Made by a program: the position numbers and the translations under genes
The notes under the pieces: model-generated
Database searches by the model: none
What the model was told of the DNA's origin: nothing
Seen by the model: the letters and a program-made list of their open reading frames with translations, nothing else
Part shown: in pieces, positions 42,925 to 52,798 of the stretch
Layout: every line of letters starts with the position of its first letter
How positions within the stretch are numbered: the stretch's first letter is position 1
Source of the DNA: Gambelia wislizenii
Lineage: Eukaryota > Chordata > Lepidosauria > Squamata > Crotaphytidae
Assembly: GCA_030847615.1 (NCBI GenBank)
Contig: JAUMIR010000004.1
Coordinates: forward strand, 271,149,501 to 271,213,500
Length of the DNA stretch: 64,000 nucleotides
Direction: 5' to 3'

Positions 42925-43060
42925 TCATCATCGTCATCATCGTCATCATCATTGTCGCCATGCGTTTATATATCGCCATCAGTATACATAGCGCTTTATA
43001 ATACAATAATAACTTGTATAGGTCAAAAACAGTGGGTCCTGGCAAAGGCATACAATATAA
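42925..43060 (-). repeat. LINE 3' tail with (ATC)n
   Basis: (ATC)n/(GTC)n is followed by TTTATATATCGCCATCAGTA and 'catagcgctttataata'. This is the minus-strand version of the 'ATGGCGCTATA' LINE tail at 3,010. Confidence 0.55.
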
Positions 43061-44075
43061 AATATATGTGCATACACAAACAGAGGGAAGGAAGGAATAA
43101 TAAAATATAAAACTATACAGTACATGTGCTTCCATTATTTTATACAAGCTTCTGAATTATTGCATTTTTTAAAAAGAGTCCCTCTCATATAGAATATTCT
43201 CAGCTGACATATTATCAGCAATTATAAATTATTAGAAGAAACCATGATAGTTTGATTCCATCAGTCAGTTTCTTTGTCTCTTCTAAGCTCTGTTGTCCAT
43301 ACAGCTGCTGCCACTGTTTTCCAGAGAAAGCAGATTAGGATCGTTGCTCAAAAGGGAAATAAGATTTCACAACTCTTTCTTACAATAACAAATCTGAATA
43401 TAACCTGTAGCTGTTTATGAAATTAAAAGAGGCTTTAAAAAAAAACTCAGGAAAACATGTCATGCTTTGTCAGTTCATAAACTGAACAATATAATAGACA
43501 GTATGCCGAGAACAATATAATAGACAATATGCTTATGATAAACAAAGTAGGTATTTCCACTGTAAATGGCAACTACATGGCAAGTTAACCTTTCCCTCTT
43601 TAAAATATGTACTGTAGTAAAACCTTCTTTCATCCAGATGACCTTTTGCATGCTTCTCCATTTAGTCTCAGTATTACTGACTTTTATTGGTAGTGGGAGG
43701 ATAACACAAGGCAATGCCATCAGGACATAGGAGAATCCAACCTGAGGCTGTTACATACTACAGCAGTGCTGTGTTTATGGCAGTCTCTCATTCCAGAACA
43801 TTGGTACTGTTGAAGAGAGATGATACCTCTGCATCACAAATGTAACATTATAATGTGTTGGAGCTATTGGTTGAAACATAAGCACTCCCAGCACTCCCAA
43901 ACTAGGAAATGTATTTGATGAGCTGAAAACATTTTTAACTTTGAATTTGTGTAGTTTTTAATAAAGGTATGTTGTGATGCTGAAAGAGAAATTCAAGATA
44001 TATATTTGTATAAATAATTCTGGTATTATAACAATGCAAGTGATTTATTATATTTATTACATTTGTTAGAACAAT
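43061..44075. other. No gene recognised
   Basis: AT-rich. A minus-strand 81-codon frame at 43,475-43,720 is not recognised. A 19-bp direct repeat (AACAATATAATAGACA-type) lies at about 43,486-43,530. Confidence 0.35.
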
Positions 44076-44078
44076 GTA

Positions 44079-44309
44079 CAGTTGTCCCTCCACATTCACG
44101 GATTTGACATTCACGGATTTGAGTATTCACGGCTTGAAAAATATTCTTTAAAAAATAACAATCCTAATAGCAAACCTTGATTTTGCCATCTTATATAAGG
44201 GACACCATTTTGCTCTGCCATTGCATATAATGGGACTTGAGTATTCACGGATTTGGGTATTCACGGGGGGTCCTGGAACCAAACCCCAGCAAATGTGAAG
44301 GGACAACTG
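44079..44309. mobile_element. Tigger/pogo-like MITE (231 bp), best preserved
   Basis: It starts CAGTTGTCCCTCCACATTC and ends GAAGGGACAACTG, perfectly inverted over the outer bases. TA is present at 44,077-44,078 and 44,310-44,311. It includes 'aaccttgattttgccatcttatataagggacacc'. It serves as a reference for the family's termini. Non-coding. Confidence 0.85.
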
Positions 44310-44311
44310 TA

Positions 44312-44781
44312 CATTAGGCTTATTGTATAGATTTCTGTTCAATTTCTGTGTTCAAGATGAAATACTTCCTTACTGTTTGGCTAGTTTCACCTTCTTAATG
44401 GACAAGAGGTCTCAGAAAGTATCACACTATTACTGTATTTCCATGCTGGCTTATGCTCTGCAGCTTTCCTAAGTCAAAAACGCTTCATACGGGGCAGTGG
44501 GGGGGGGATTTCTGTTTATGTCCTCTTTCCATCTTGGCTGCCTTTGTGTACCCAAAAAAACTACTGACATGGTCATTACTTACATGGGACTGAAGTGGGT
44601 CAGCTGATTACATGCCTGAATCACACAATACTTGTATAGGTCAACTACTCACACCACCACATCACTCAAGAATTACTTCCATACATTCCAGTTCTGAGAA
44701 AGGTGTCATCAATAAATACAATGAAATACATTAATAAATTATATCAAATAAATATATTTCAAATAAAATTAAAATGTCCTT
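44312..44781. other. No feature recognised
   Basis: AT-rich sequence with a G9 run near 44,500. Nothing recognised. Confidence 0.4.
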
Positions 44782-44792
44782 TGCCAGGTACC

Positions 44793-46105
44793 CCCCCCTC
44801 TGGCTTTTCTTCGCAAATGAAGATTCAGGAAGGACTCATCCCGCGCTTTCTGCAAGTGCGCTGATGACTAAAAAGGCCAATCCGAGATAAACAAGTCCGG
44901 TTGCAAAAAGCACAGCAGAAGGTCTCCTTGGGTGATGTTTTTGGGTTGTGATTCTTTCTGCGTTGTCGTTTCTCTTCAAGACTTGTTCGTCGTGAGTTCT
45001 CAAATAAGGCTGCAGCATTGTGGATAGTGCGTCTCCATGCCTCCCGATGTGAGGCCAGGGCAGACCACTGTTGGTGATCAATTTGGCCAAGCCTGAGATG
45101 TTGTTTCAGGGAGTCTTTGTATCGCTTTTTTGGAGCGCCCCTCTTACGCTGACCCGTGGCGAGTTCACCGTAGAGTAGTATTTTTGGGAGGCGATGGTCC
45201 TCCATCCTAGAAACGTGCCCTGCCCAGCGCAGCTGTGTTCTCAGTATCATGGCCTCAATGCTGGTGATCCCTGCTTGCTCAAGGACAGCAACATTCGTCA
45301 CATAGTCAGTCCAGTGTATATTTAGGATTGTGCGTAGACAGCGCTGATGAAAGCGCTCGAGGAGTCGTAGGTGGTGGCGATAGGTGACCCATGTTTCAGA
45401 TCCATAAAGGAGGATAGACAGTACGATGGCTCTATACACACTGATTTTTGTGCTTTGCCTCAGGTGTTTATTGCTCCAGACTCTTTTGTGAAGTCTTCCA
45501 AATGCACTATATGCCTTTGCTAATCTGTGATCGATCTCTTTGTCAATCTTGGCATCTGAGGAGATGATGCTTCCCAGGTAGGTGAACTGCTGAACGGACT
45601 TGAGCACAGATTTGCCGATGGCAATGTGGGGATGGTGGTGTTTGTCCTGTGGTGCAGGCTGGTAAAGAACTTCTGTTTTCTTCAGGTTGACTTCTAGCCC
45701 AAACAGCTCTGCAGCTGTTGCAAAGCAGGATGTTAGGTGCTGCAGAGCTGCTTCTATAAGTAGAAAAGGTCTGTGGCAGATCCTGGAAAGACTAGGATGT
45801 CCCCCAAAATTCCTTAAAATGATTATCTTGCTACACGAGGGACGGCGTGGTCAAGTCAGATATGGCGATGCTCTTTCAGAGCCCTTTCTAATAACTAATG
45901 GAGTGAAGCAAGGTTGTGTTCTTGCACCAACTTTATTTACAATCTTCTTTAGCACGATGCTCCAAAGGGCTATGGCAGAGCTTGAAGAAGACGACGGCAT
46001 CTATATACGCTACCGTACTGATGGTAGCTTGTTTAACTTAAGCCGTCTGAGGGCTCACACTAAGACTCTAAACTATCTAGTCCGTGAGCTGCTCTTCGCC
46101 GATGA
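44793..46105. mobile_element. 5'-inverted (twin-primed) non-LTR LINE
   Basis: An 11-bp direct repeat, TGCCAGGTACC, flanks the unit at 44,782-44,792 and 46,106-46,116. The lower part (44,793 to about 45,752) is minus-strand LINE sequence, including the 3' end. The upper part (about 45,753-46,105) is plus-strand and encodes the RT segment that should precede it: LWQILERLGCPPKFLKMIIL, NGVKQGCVLAPTLFTIFFST and LLFADD. The protein order meets at the FADD-ALVVHTEA region. This head-to-head arrangement with one shared target duplication is the classic outcome of twin priming. It is homologous to 16.7-17.7 kb. Confidence 0.85.
44825..45607 (-). CDS. LINE RT thumb and C-terminal domain (partial)
   Basis: A 260-codon open frame in the non-inverted part of the LINE. 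It begins MLKSVQQFTYLGSIISSDAK, followed by the thumb region (SILLYGSETWVTYRHHLRLL, WAGHVSRMEDHRLPK). The C-terminal tail carries CCAFCNRTC...GLFSHQRTC, a CxxC...HxxxxC zinc-finger-like motif at about residues 229-253. In the intact element this is the C-terminal part of the reverse transcriptase. The catalytic FADD motif lies in the inverted part on the other strand, so no functional protein can result. No stops have accumulated, which suggests the insertion is younger than the 16.7-kb copy. The clade is not certain. Confidence 0.7.
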   Translation of the reverse strand: MLKSVQQFTYLGSIISSDAKIDKEIDHRLAKAYSAFGRLHKRVWSNKHLRQSTKISVYRAIVLSILLYGSETWVTYRHHLRLLERFHQRCLRTILNIHWTDYVTNVAVLEQAGITSIEAMILRTQLRWAGHVSRMEDHRLPKILLYGELATGQRKRGAPKKRYKDSLKQHLRLGQIDHQQWSALASHREAWRRTIHNAAALFENSRRTSLEEKRQRRKNHNPKTSPKETFCCAFCNRTCLSRIGLFSHQRTCRKRGMSPS

Positions 46106-46136
46106 TGCCAGGTACCACATCACTTGCAAAAGGTGA
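45687..46136 (+). pseudogene. Inverted 5' part of the LINE reverse transcriptase
   Basis: The plus-strand frame is spurious up to about 45,752. From there it encodes the RT fingers/palm: SRKGLWQILERLGCPPKFLK, GQVRYGDALSEPF, motif B-like NGVKQGCVLAPTLF and motif C LLFADDA. It then runs past the insertion end into flanking DNA (RYHITCKR). The 5' truncation removes motif A and the endonuclease. The adjoining minus-strand half starts a few residues after the FADD motif. Confidence 0.8.
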
Positions 46137-46165
46137 TTATTGGAGAAAGGGCTATTTGCCATTTG

Positions 46166-46196
46166 GAAAGAAGAAGAAGAAGAAGAAGAAGAAGAA
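46166..46196 (+). repeat. (GAA)n microsatellite
   Basis: About ten AAG/GAA triplets. The poly-Glu and poly-Ser stretches in the frames here come from it. Confidence 0.9.
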
Positions 46197-46712
46197 AAAT
46201 TTATTTTTTTAAAAAAAATCTTGTCTGAAAAACTTTGTATTTTCAATACACTAAATTTTAGACTCTCTGTACTTTCAGTGACGTTACACATTTCATTGTA
46301 CTGTTTTACTCAGTGCTGCTCATCTGTACTTTTTATAGTTTTGTTGATCATTAACTTATTATATTGTAATGTTTGATTGTGATCTGACCAGGGAATGAAT
46401 AAATAATTAAATATGAATATTTCTTTGGCCTTGCACTCATCAGAAGGATCAAGAAGTAGTATTTAATCTGTCTCTAGTTAATGGGGCAGTGGAATTATGG
46501 ACAGGATTTCCGTCTTTTGCTCCTTTACTCTCAATTGGCTTTGTAATCACATGTTGTCCACTGAGTTGTCCTGTTCTTTTCTATCACCTACAGATGAAAG
46601 CAAGGCCTGTCATTGCCAAGGTATGGGACAATGGAAACATTATGAAAAAAAGCATGGAATAACAAAAAGGTCACTACTTAAAATATGAGTGAACAAGGGT
46701 GGGCAAGAACTG
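46197..46712. other. No feature recognised
   Basis: AT-rich sequence, nothing recognised. Confidence 0.4.
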
Positions 46713-46800
46713 AGTACAGTTGTCCCTTCAAATTCGCGGGGGTTAGGTTCCATAGACCCCCGCGAATGTGAAAATTCCGCGAATAATGGCAGCCCTCCAC

Positions 46801-49280
46801 CCGCTCTCCCCAAGCGACCCCCGAGGCCTCCGGAGGCCTCGCGGTCGCTCTTCCCTGCCGCCCCCCGCTCTCCCCGAGCGACCCCCGAGGCCTCCGGAGG
46901 CCTCGCGGTCGCTCTTCTCTGCCGCCCCCCGCCCTCCCCGAGCGACCCCCGAGGCCTCCGGAGGCCTCGCGTCGCTCTTCTCTGCCGCCCCCCGCCCTCC
47001 CCGAGCGACCCCCGAGGCCTCCGGAGGCCTCGCGGTCGCTCTTCTCTGCCGCCCCCCGCCCTCCCCGAGCGACCCCCGAGGCCTCCGGAGGCCTCGCGTC
47101 GCTCTTCCCTGCCGCCCCCCGCCCTCCCCGAGCGACCCCCGAGGCCTCCGGAGGCCTCGCGGTCGCTCTTCCCTGCCGCCCCCCGCCCTCCCCGAGCGAC
47201 CCCCGAGGCCTCCGGAGGCCTCGCGGTCGCTCTTCCCTGCCGCCCCCCGCCCTCCCCGAGCGACCCCCGAGGCCTCCGGAGGCCTCGCGGTCGCTCTTCC
47301 CTGCCGCCCCCCGCCCTCCCCGAGCGACCCCCGAGGCCTCCGGAGGCCTCGCGGTCGCTCTTCCCTGCCGCCCCCCGCCCTCCCCGAGCGACCCCCGAGG
47401 CCTCCGGAGGCCTCGCGGTCGCTCTTCCCTGCCGCCCCCCGCCCTCCCCGAGCGACCCCCGAGGCCTCCGGAGGCCTCGCGGTCGCTCTTCCCTGCCGCC
47501 CCCCGCCCTCCCCGAGCGACCCCCGAGGCCTCCGGAGGCCTCGCGGTCGCTCTTCCCTGCCGCCCCCCGCCCTCCCCGAGCGACCCCCGAGGCCTCCGGA
47601 GGCCTCGCGGTCGCTCTTCCCTGCCGCCCCCGCCCTCCCCGAGCGACCCCCGAGGCCTCCGGAGGCCTCGCGGTCGCTCTTCCCTGCCGCCCCCCGCCCT
47701 CCCCGAGCGACCCCCGAGGCCTCCGGAGGCCTCGCGGTCGCTCTTCCCTGCCGCCCCCCGCCCTCCCCGAGCGACCCCCGAGGCCTCCGGAGGCCTCGCG
47801 GTCGCTCTTCCCTGCCGCCCCCCGCCCTCCCCGAGCGACCCCCGAGGCCTCCGGAGGCCTCGCGGTCGCTCTTCCCTGCCGCCCCCCGCCCTCCCCGAGC
47901 GACCCCCGAGGCCTCCGGAGGCCTCGCGGTCGCTCTTCCCTGCCGCCCCCCGCCCTCCCCGAGCGACCCCCGAGGCCTCCGGAGGCCTCGCGGTCGCTCT
48001 TCCCTGCCGCCCCCCGCCCTCCCCGAGCGACCCCCGAGGCCTCCGGAGGCCTCGCGGTCGCTCTTCCCTGCCGCCCCCCGCCCTCCCCGAGCGACCCCCG
48101 AGGCCTCCGGAGGCCTCGCGGTCGCTCTTCCCTGCCGCCCCCCGCCCTCCCCGAGCGACCCCCGAGGCCTCCGGAGGCCTCGCGGTCGCTCTTCCCTGCC
48201 GCCCCCCGCCCTCCCCGAGCGACCCCCGAGGCCTCCGGAGGCCTCGCGGTCGCTCTTCCCTGCCGCCCCCCGCCCTCCCCGAGCGACCCCCGAGGCCTCC
48301 GGAGGCCTCGCGGTCGCTCTTCCCTGCCGCCCCCCGCCCTCCCCGAGCGACCCCCGAGGCCTCCGGAGGCCTCGCGTCGCTCTTCCCTGCCGCCCCCCGC
48401 CCTCCCCGAGCGATCCCCGAGGCCTCCGGAGGCCTCGCGTCGCTCTTCCCTGCCGCCCCCCGCCCTCCCCGAGCGACCCCCGAGGACTCCGGGGGCCTCG
48501 CGGTCGCTCTTCCCTGCCGCCCCCCGCCCTCCCCGAGCGACCCCCGAGGCCTCCGGAGGCCTCGCGGTCGCTCTTCCCTGCCGCCCCCCGCCCTCCCCGA
48601 GCGACCCCCGAGGCCTCCGGAGGCCTCGCGGTCGCTCTTCCCTGCCGCCCCCCGCCCTCCCCGAGCGACCCCCGAGGCCTCCGGAGGCCTCGCGGTCGCT
48701 CTTCCCTGCCGCCCCCCGCCCTCCCCGAGCGACCCCCGAGGCCTCCGGAGGCCTCGCGGTCGCTCTTCCCTGCCGCCCCCCGCCCTCCCCGAGCGACCCC
48801 CGAGGCCTCCGGAGGCCTCGCGTCGCTCTTCTCTGCCGCCCCCCCGCCCTCCCCGAGCGATCCCCGAGGCCTCCGGAGGCCTCGCGTCGCTCTTCCCTGC
48901 CGCCCCCCGCCCTCCCCGAGCGACCCCCGAGGACTCCGGGGGCCTCGCGGTCGCTCTTCCCTGCCGCCCCCCCGCCCTCCCCGAGCGACCCCCGAGGCCT
49001 CCGGAGGCCTCGCGGTCGCTCTTCCCTGCCGCCCCCCGCCCTCCCCGAGCGACCCCCGAGGCCTCCGGAGGCCTCGCGTCGCTCTTCCCTGCCGCCCCCC
49101 GCCCTCCCCGAGCGACCCCCGAGGCCTCCGGAGGCCTCGCGGTCGCTCTTCCCTGCCGCCCCCCGCCCTCCCCGAGCGACCCCCGAGGCCTCCGGAGGCC
49201 TCGCGGTCGCTCTTCCCTGCCGCCCCCCGCCCTCCCCGAGCGACCCCCGAGGCCTCCGGAGGCCCCGTTGTCGCTCCCCT
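46801..49280. repeat. 64-bp GC-rich tandem array, about 39 units
   Basis: Taking the A of 'gAGCGA' as anchor, I count 39 units from 46,813 to 49,239. Spacing is mostly 64 bp, with several 63-bp units and one of 65 bp. Each unit holds the perfect palindrome GAGGCCTCCGGAGGCCTC. Outside it GAGCGACC and GGTCGCTC extend it into a ~39-bp imperfect hairpin. Each has about nine CpG, so the array is a CpG-island-like block in AT-rich DNA. Variants are GCGTCGC for GCGGTCGC (63-bp units), GCGATCCC, and GAGGACTCCGGGGGCCTC. Confidence 0.95.
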
Positions 49281-49329
49281 CGCCACTTTCCCTGGACTCC
49301 CCTCGCCTCCCCGGCCCTCCCCACTCCCT

Positions 49330-49510
49330 CCTCAGGCCTTCATGGGGCCTCCGGAGCGCCTCCGGGGGCCCCGTGAAGGCCTCCCCAGCCCTCCCCACCC
49401 CCTCCCCAGGCTTTCATGGGGCCTCCGGAGCGCCTCCGGGGGTCCCTTGAAGGCCTCCCCAGCCCCTCCCAGGGCTTTCACGGGGCCTCAGGAGGCCCCC
49501 TGTCGTGGTT
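49330..49510. repeat. Second short GC-rich hairpin array
   Basis: About 2.5 units of roughly 75 bp, starting with GGCCTTCATGGGGCCTCC (49,336), GGCTTTCATGGGGCCTCC (about 49,410) and GGCTTTCACGGGGCCTC (about 49,472). The first unit pairs internally with CCGGGGGCCCCGTGAAGG. It lies between the 64-bp array and the right terminus. Confidence 0.7.
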
Positions 49511-49599
49511 TTGGGGGGGCCCGCGGGGGCTCTCCCAAAACCGCGAATAATCAAAACCGCGAATGTTAAGTTCGCGAAAGTGGAGGGACAACTGTAAGC

Positions 49600-51430
49600 T
49601 GTGGCCTTCCATTAAACTATGCAATTTCAATGATGAACCCATGTTTTCCCCCACTCCCCCAAGACTTTTCTTCAATTTAGAACAGCAGTCTTGCTATAGC
49701 TTGGGTTTTCTATTGAAGTTTCAGGATGTCTAGATAATTCTGCTTAAATAATTGGAGATTTGTAAAAGCACATGTAATATGGATTTTTATAGTTTGATCC
49801 TCTCCTCAAACACCATTATTAATACAGAGCTCAAAAAATGGATTTGAAAGAGATATGATGCAGTTTAGGAAGTCTGGTTGCTTGCACTTTGTAGATTGAA
49901 CTAGGTCAAGGAACATTTTGTAAAGCTAATGAAGAATGCAGAGTATTTCCAAATGTGTGAAATACAGATGCAAAACATTCAAAGCATTTCTGCCATTTAG
50001 AAGAAAATCTAAAATTGTCTTTCATGTATGCTTTTTTAAAAAAATTCCTGTCAATATTTACACAACACTTTCACAACTCTAGGTGCAGTATAAATATTTC
50101 AGACTAAATCCAGTGTTACTCCTACCTAGAGTAAACCCAGTGAATTTTTTGGAATTTAAATTAGTTATAATTCATTTCAGTAGGCCTTTTCTAGGTAGAA
50201 TTTAGGCCATCATTTTTTTTAAAAAAATTTCTCAGGTGTGACTATGGAAACCATAAAAGAGAGAACTATTATTAAGAAAAAAATCACACCTATAACAATA
50301 ATTTAAGCACATAATCACATAAGCACATAATTTAAGCACATACAGCAACAAAAGAATAATTCTAAATTCAGATGTAGTAGCCAAGAGAATAATCAGAAGG
50401 GGGAAAACATCTAAAGCCAGATCTGAAATCAGATCACTTTGTCCTGAAAAAAAGGAATGAATGGAAATGTGTGAGAGCTACAAAAAAAAAATAAAAAATA
50501 AAAATAAAGCTTGTGCAAAAGAAACCCATCGGATCATATAAAGTTGTCTGTTTTGTTTCAAAATACATTCCTGATTTTTGATATTGGGTGAATGTTTAAT
50601 TAATTTCATTTATATAGATTTACTTGTAGAATGAATTTCTCTTGCATTCCAGCATGCTCATTACAACTAACTTTGCTTTAAAAATAACAATGTAATTTGG
50701 GTGTTCTTTTTAAAAATTCTTCAGGTAATGCTAATGCTCAGTGTATTGAGCAACTGAACAACCAGAACATAAGTTATATTTACACTGAGCTTTAAAAATG
50801 CCAAAAATGCAGTTAATTCAGATTCAAACCCACCCTCTCAATTTGCATCTTACACAAGGTATCTTGGGTTGACTGGTTACCCCGGCAACTATTCCTTGCT
50901 TTGACTGCATCAGCATGCCAGCGTATGATGTGGAACAGATTACTCTTGAAAAAGTGGAATTAGTCTGATGTAATGGGATGTTGCTTGAGCGGTTTCAGAG
51001 TTCTTAATTCCATTATTTTGTACATTATTCCCATTAATGCAACATTATTGTCAAATAACAAGTACCGTAGGTTTAGATTAATCAAGTTCCTTTTTCACAC
51101 ATTTGTTGTAAGCTCGTGATAGGAGCCTTTTTAGAGAAACCTCTAACCCAAACTTGAATAAAATATTTTATTATGAAGAATGAAGAAAGAAACCTAATTT
51201 CCTTTGGTCAATATAAATGATAAACAAAAAAAAATCTTAATACAATTTGCAAACCATTGTTTGATTCATCCCATAAGTTTATCTTTTGATACATATTGTG
51301 ATGTGTGTTTATGATAGATTCCCTGTGTCAAATTCTGTTAAACTCAAAAACAATCTAATTCAGTTTTGCATAAACAGATGTTTTAGCTTTCTTTAAAAAC
51401 AAAAGTAAAAAGTTTCTATCTGTGTAGAGG
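49600..51430. other. Unique-looking AT-rich DNA with candidate regulatory motifs
   Basis: No repeat signature or gene was seen over about 1.8 kb. Within it are an octamer and an RFX X-box (see the next entry). Confidence 0.4.
50841..50889. promoter_or_regulatory. RFX X-box and POU octamer in unique DNA
   Basis: GTTACC-CC-GGCAAC at 50,876-50,889 is a full palindromic match to the RFX X-box consensus (GTTRCC N1-3 GGYAAC). ATTTGCAT at 50,841-50,848 is a perfect POU octamer. Their proximity in non-repeat sequence suggests a possible enhancer. Function is inference only. Confidence 0.35.
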
Positions 51431-51439
51431 CTATTGTTT

Positions 51440-51930
51440 TATCTAGACTGCAGTCCATATGACATAGGATGTTTGCTCTGTTTTGCCCCTGGGCAGTCCT
51501 AATGATGCCCGGGGCAAAGGGGGGGGGGTAAGATGGGAGAAGAAAGGGTAAAGCTCATTGAACCATTTTATAACACCCGTGAAAAACTGGCTCATTGAGA
51601 GAGAAAAAACAGATCGGGCTCTGCAGGTCCGCAAGAGACCATACCACCACACTGGCCAACTGCTGCAGCTACAATCCGCGTTGCACTCTCTGAAACCAGG
51701 AAGCAGGCCCTCAGCATGTGACCAGTGCTGCTCACATGAATGGGCCCTTGAACACATGCTGCAGGCCAGATTCCTGGCTTCAGAGAGAGCGACACGGATG
51801 GAAGCAATGGCAGCCCAGTGTGACAGTTTGGACTTCCATCTTATTTCATTCAGGTAATGGGGAAGGAACAAGCCAGATCTGTGGCCAGAATATGCCAGCA
51901 GTAAGCTGTTTATTCTGCCCCATGTAGAAG
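51440..51930. mobile_element. MITE family B, nearly full length
   Basis: It begins near GACTGCAGTCCATATGACAT and ends 'gtttattctgccccatgtagaagag'. In between are 'ctggaagcaggccctcagcatgtgaccagtgctg'-type blocks that recur at 61.0 and 63.6 kb. The 173-codon minus-strand frame inside is not recognised and is probably non-coding. Confidence 0.55.
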
Positions 51931-51934
51931 AGAA

Positions 51935-52790
51935 TTTTTGAAACATTTTGCAAAATAATTCCACAATGTGAAAAGAATTAGGTATTTTTCTTGTAGGATA
52001 TCATAATAGCATTGTCAGTTCTCCCTTCATTAAGAGGGATGAATTATTTTTTGAAGTCAGCTGATCCCAAAAGCAAAATAAAATTGATAGATGAGAGGGA
52101 ACAAATACACAGAGCCTGAAGTTCCAAATGTACTTTGTAAAGGCTTCAGTCCTACTCACAACTATCTTGATTTACCTGAATATCATTATAAACAGAACGT
52201 CAGTCTTATACCTTGAATAAATAACAGTACTGAATTTTTTAGTTCTCAAAATTTAAACTGCAAGGAGAAGGGAAAATAATACCATGGGCTAGGATGGAGA
52301 TGAGCCACAGTGTTATTAAAGAGGTAGTCACTATATTCACCCATGAACAAGCATAGCATTGGCAGTGAGTTGAGCTGCAGCCTTCTGGGTAGAGCTAACT
52401 GTAGAGACAAGTTTCCATGCAGCTCATTCAAGTTGTGAGAGGAGAGAAAAATATACAAAATGGATACAAAGACAGCCATCATGTTGGTTGCAAGGAGCTA
52501 TATATATTATTCTCTTAGGTATGTTGCCGTTTCCAGTGTGTTAATTGACTGCTTAGGAAACTGACCAACCAATCAAAGCTCAGTTGGGAAGACAATTTTA
52601 AAATGCTTTAAAAAGAAATCTTTTAGCAGAAGGCCTAGATGATCCCCTTTTATGTGTGAGAGAAATGAGAATATAGCTGTTCAGAATGTAGTTGGGGAGA
52701 ACCATGTAACTGGACAGGGACATCACAATTTTCTTGCCTGTCAATAGCTAGCATGTTAGGGAAATGGGCTCTGGACTAGTTTTCTCCAGC
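51935..52790. other. No gene recognised
   Basis: AT-rich sequence, nothing recognised. Confidence 0.4.
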
Positions 52791-52798
52791 TGTCTATA

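Larger units (their letters stand above)
46717..49594. mobile_element. 2,878-bp Tigger-like element carrying a 64-bp GC-rich array
   Basis: It starts CAGTTGTCCCTTCAAATTC and ends GTGGAGGGACAACTG, with TA at 46,715-46,716 and 49,595-49,596. Next to the left end is the CGCGGGGG...CCCCCGCG hairpin seen in Tigger/MER2-type elements. Its right subterminal part (CGCGAATAATCAAAACCGCG) matches, inverted, the left part of the 21.2-kb element. Between the termini lies a tandem array (46,801-49,280) and a smaller second array (49,330-49,510). No transposase is encoded. The five overlapping frames of 847-933 codons on both strands result from stop-free GC-rich repeats. Confidence 0.85.

Noticed and set aside
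46801..49280. Regular repeat array as a CRISPR-like array
   Set aside because: The units are directly contiguous with no variable spacers, the context is eukaryotic with TIR flanks, and there are no cas-like genes.
46801..49280. GC-rich array as the CpG-island promoter of a host gene
   Set aside because: It is bounded by transposon termini and TA duplications, and no recognisable exon lies downstream on either strand. Orphan island behaviour remains possible but is not evidence of a gene.
46640..49569. Five overlapping open frames of 847-933 codons on both strands, rich in Pro, Arg, Gly and Ala
   Set aside because: They are translations of the 64-bp tandem unit. Because 64 leaves a remainder of 1 when divided by 3 and the unit has no stop in any frame, all frames stay open and cycle through the same three peptides. 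No start context, domain or codon bias supports a protein.
51443..51964. 173-codon minus-strand frame MELFCKMFQKFS...
   Set aside because: It lies within MITE family B, and the homologous stretches in the other copies do not keep a frame.
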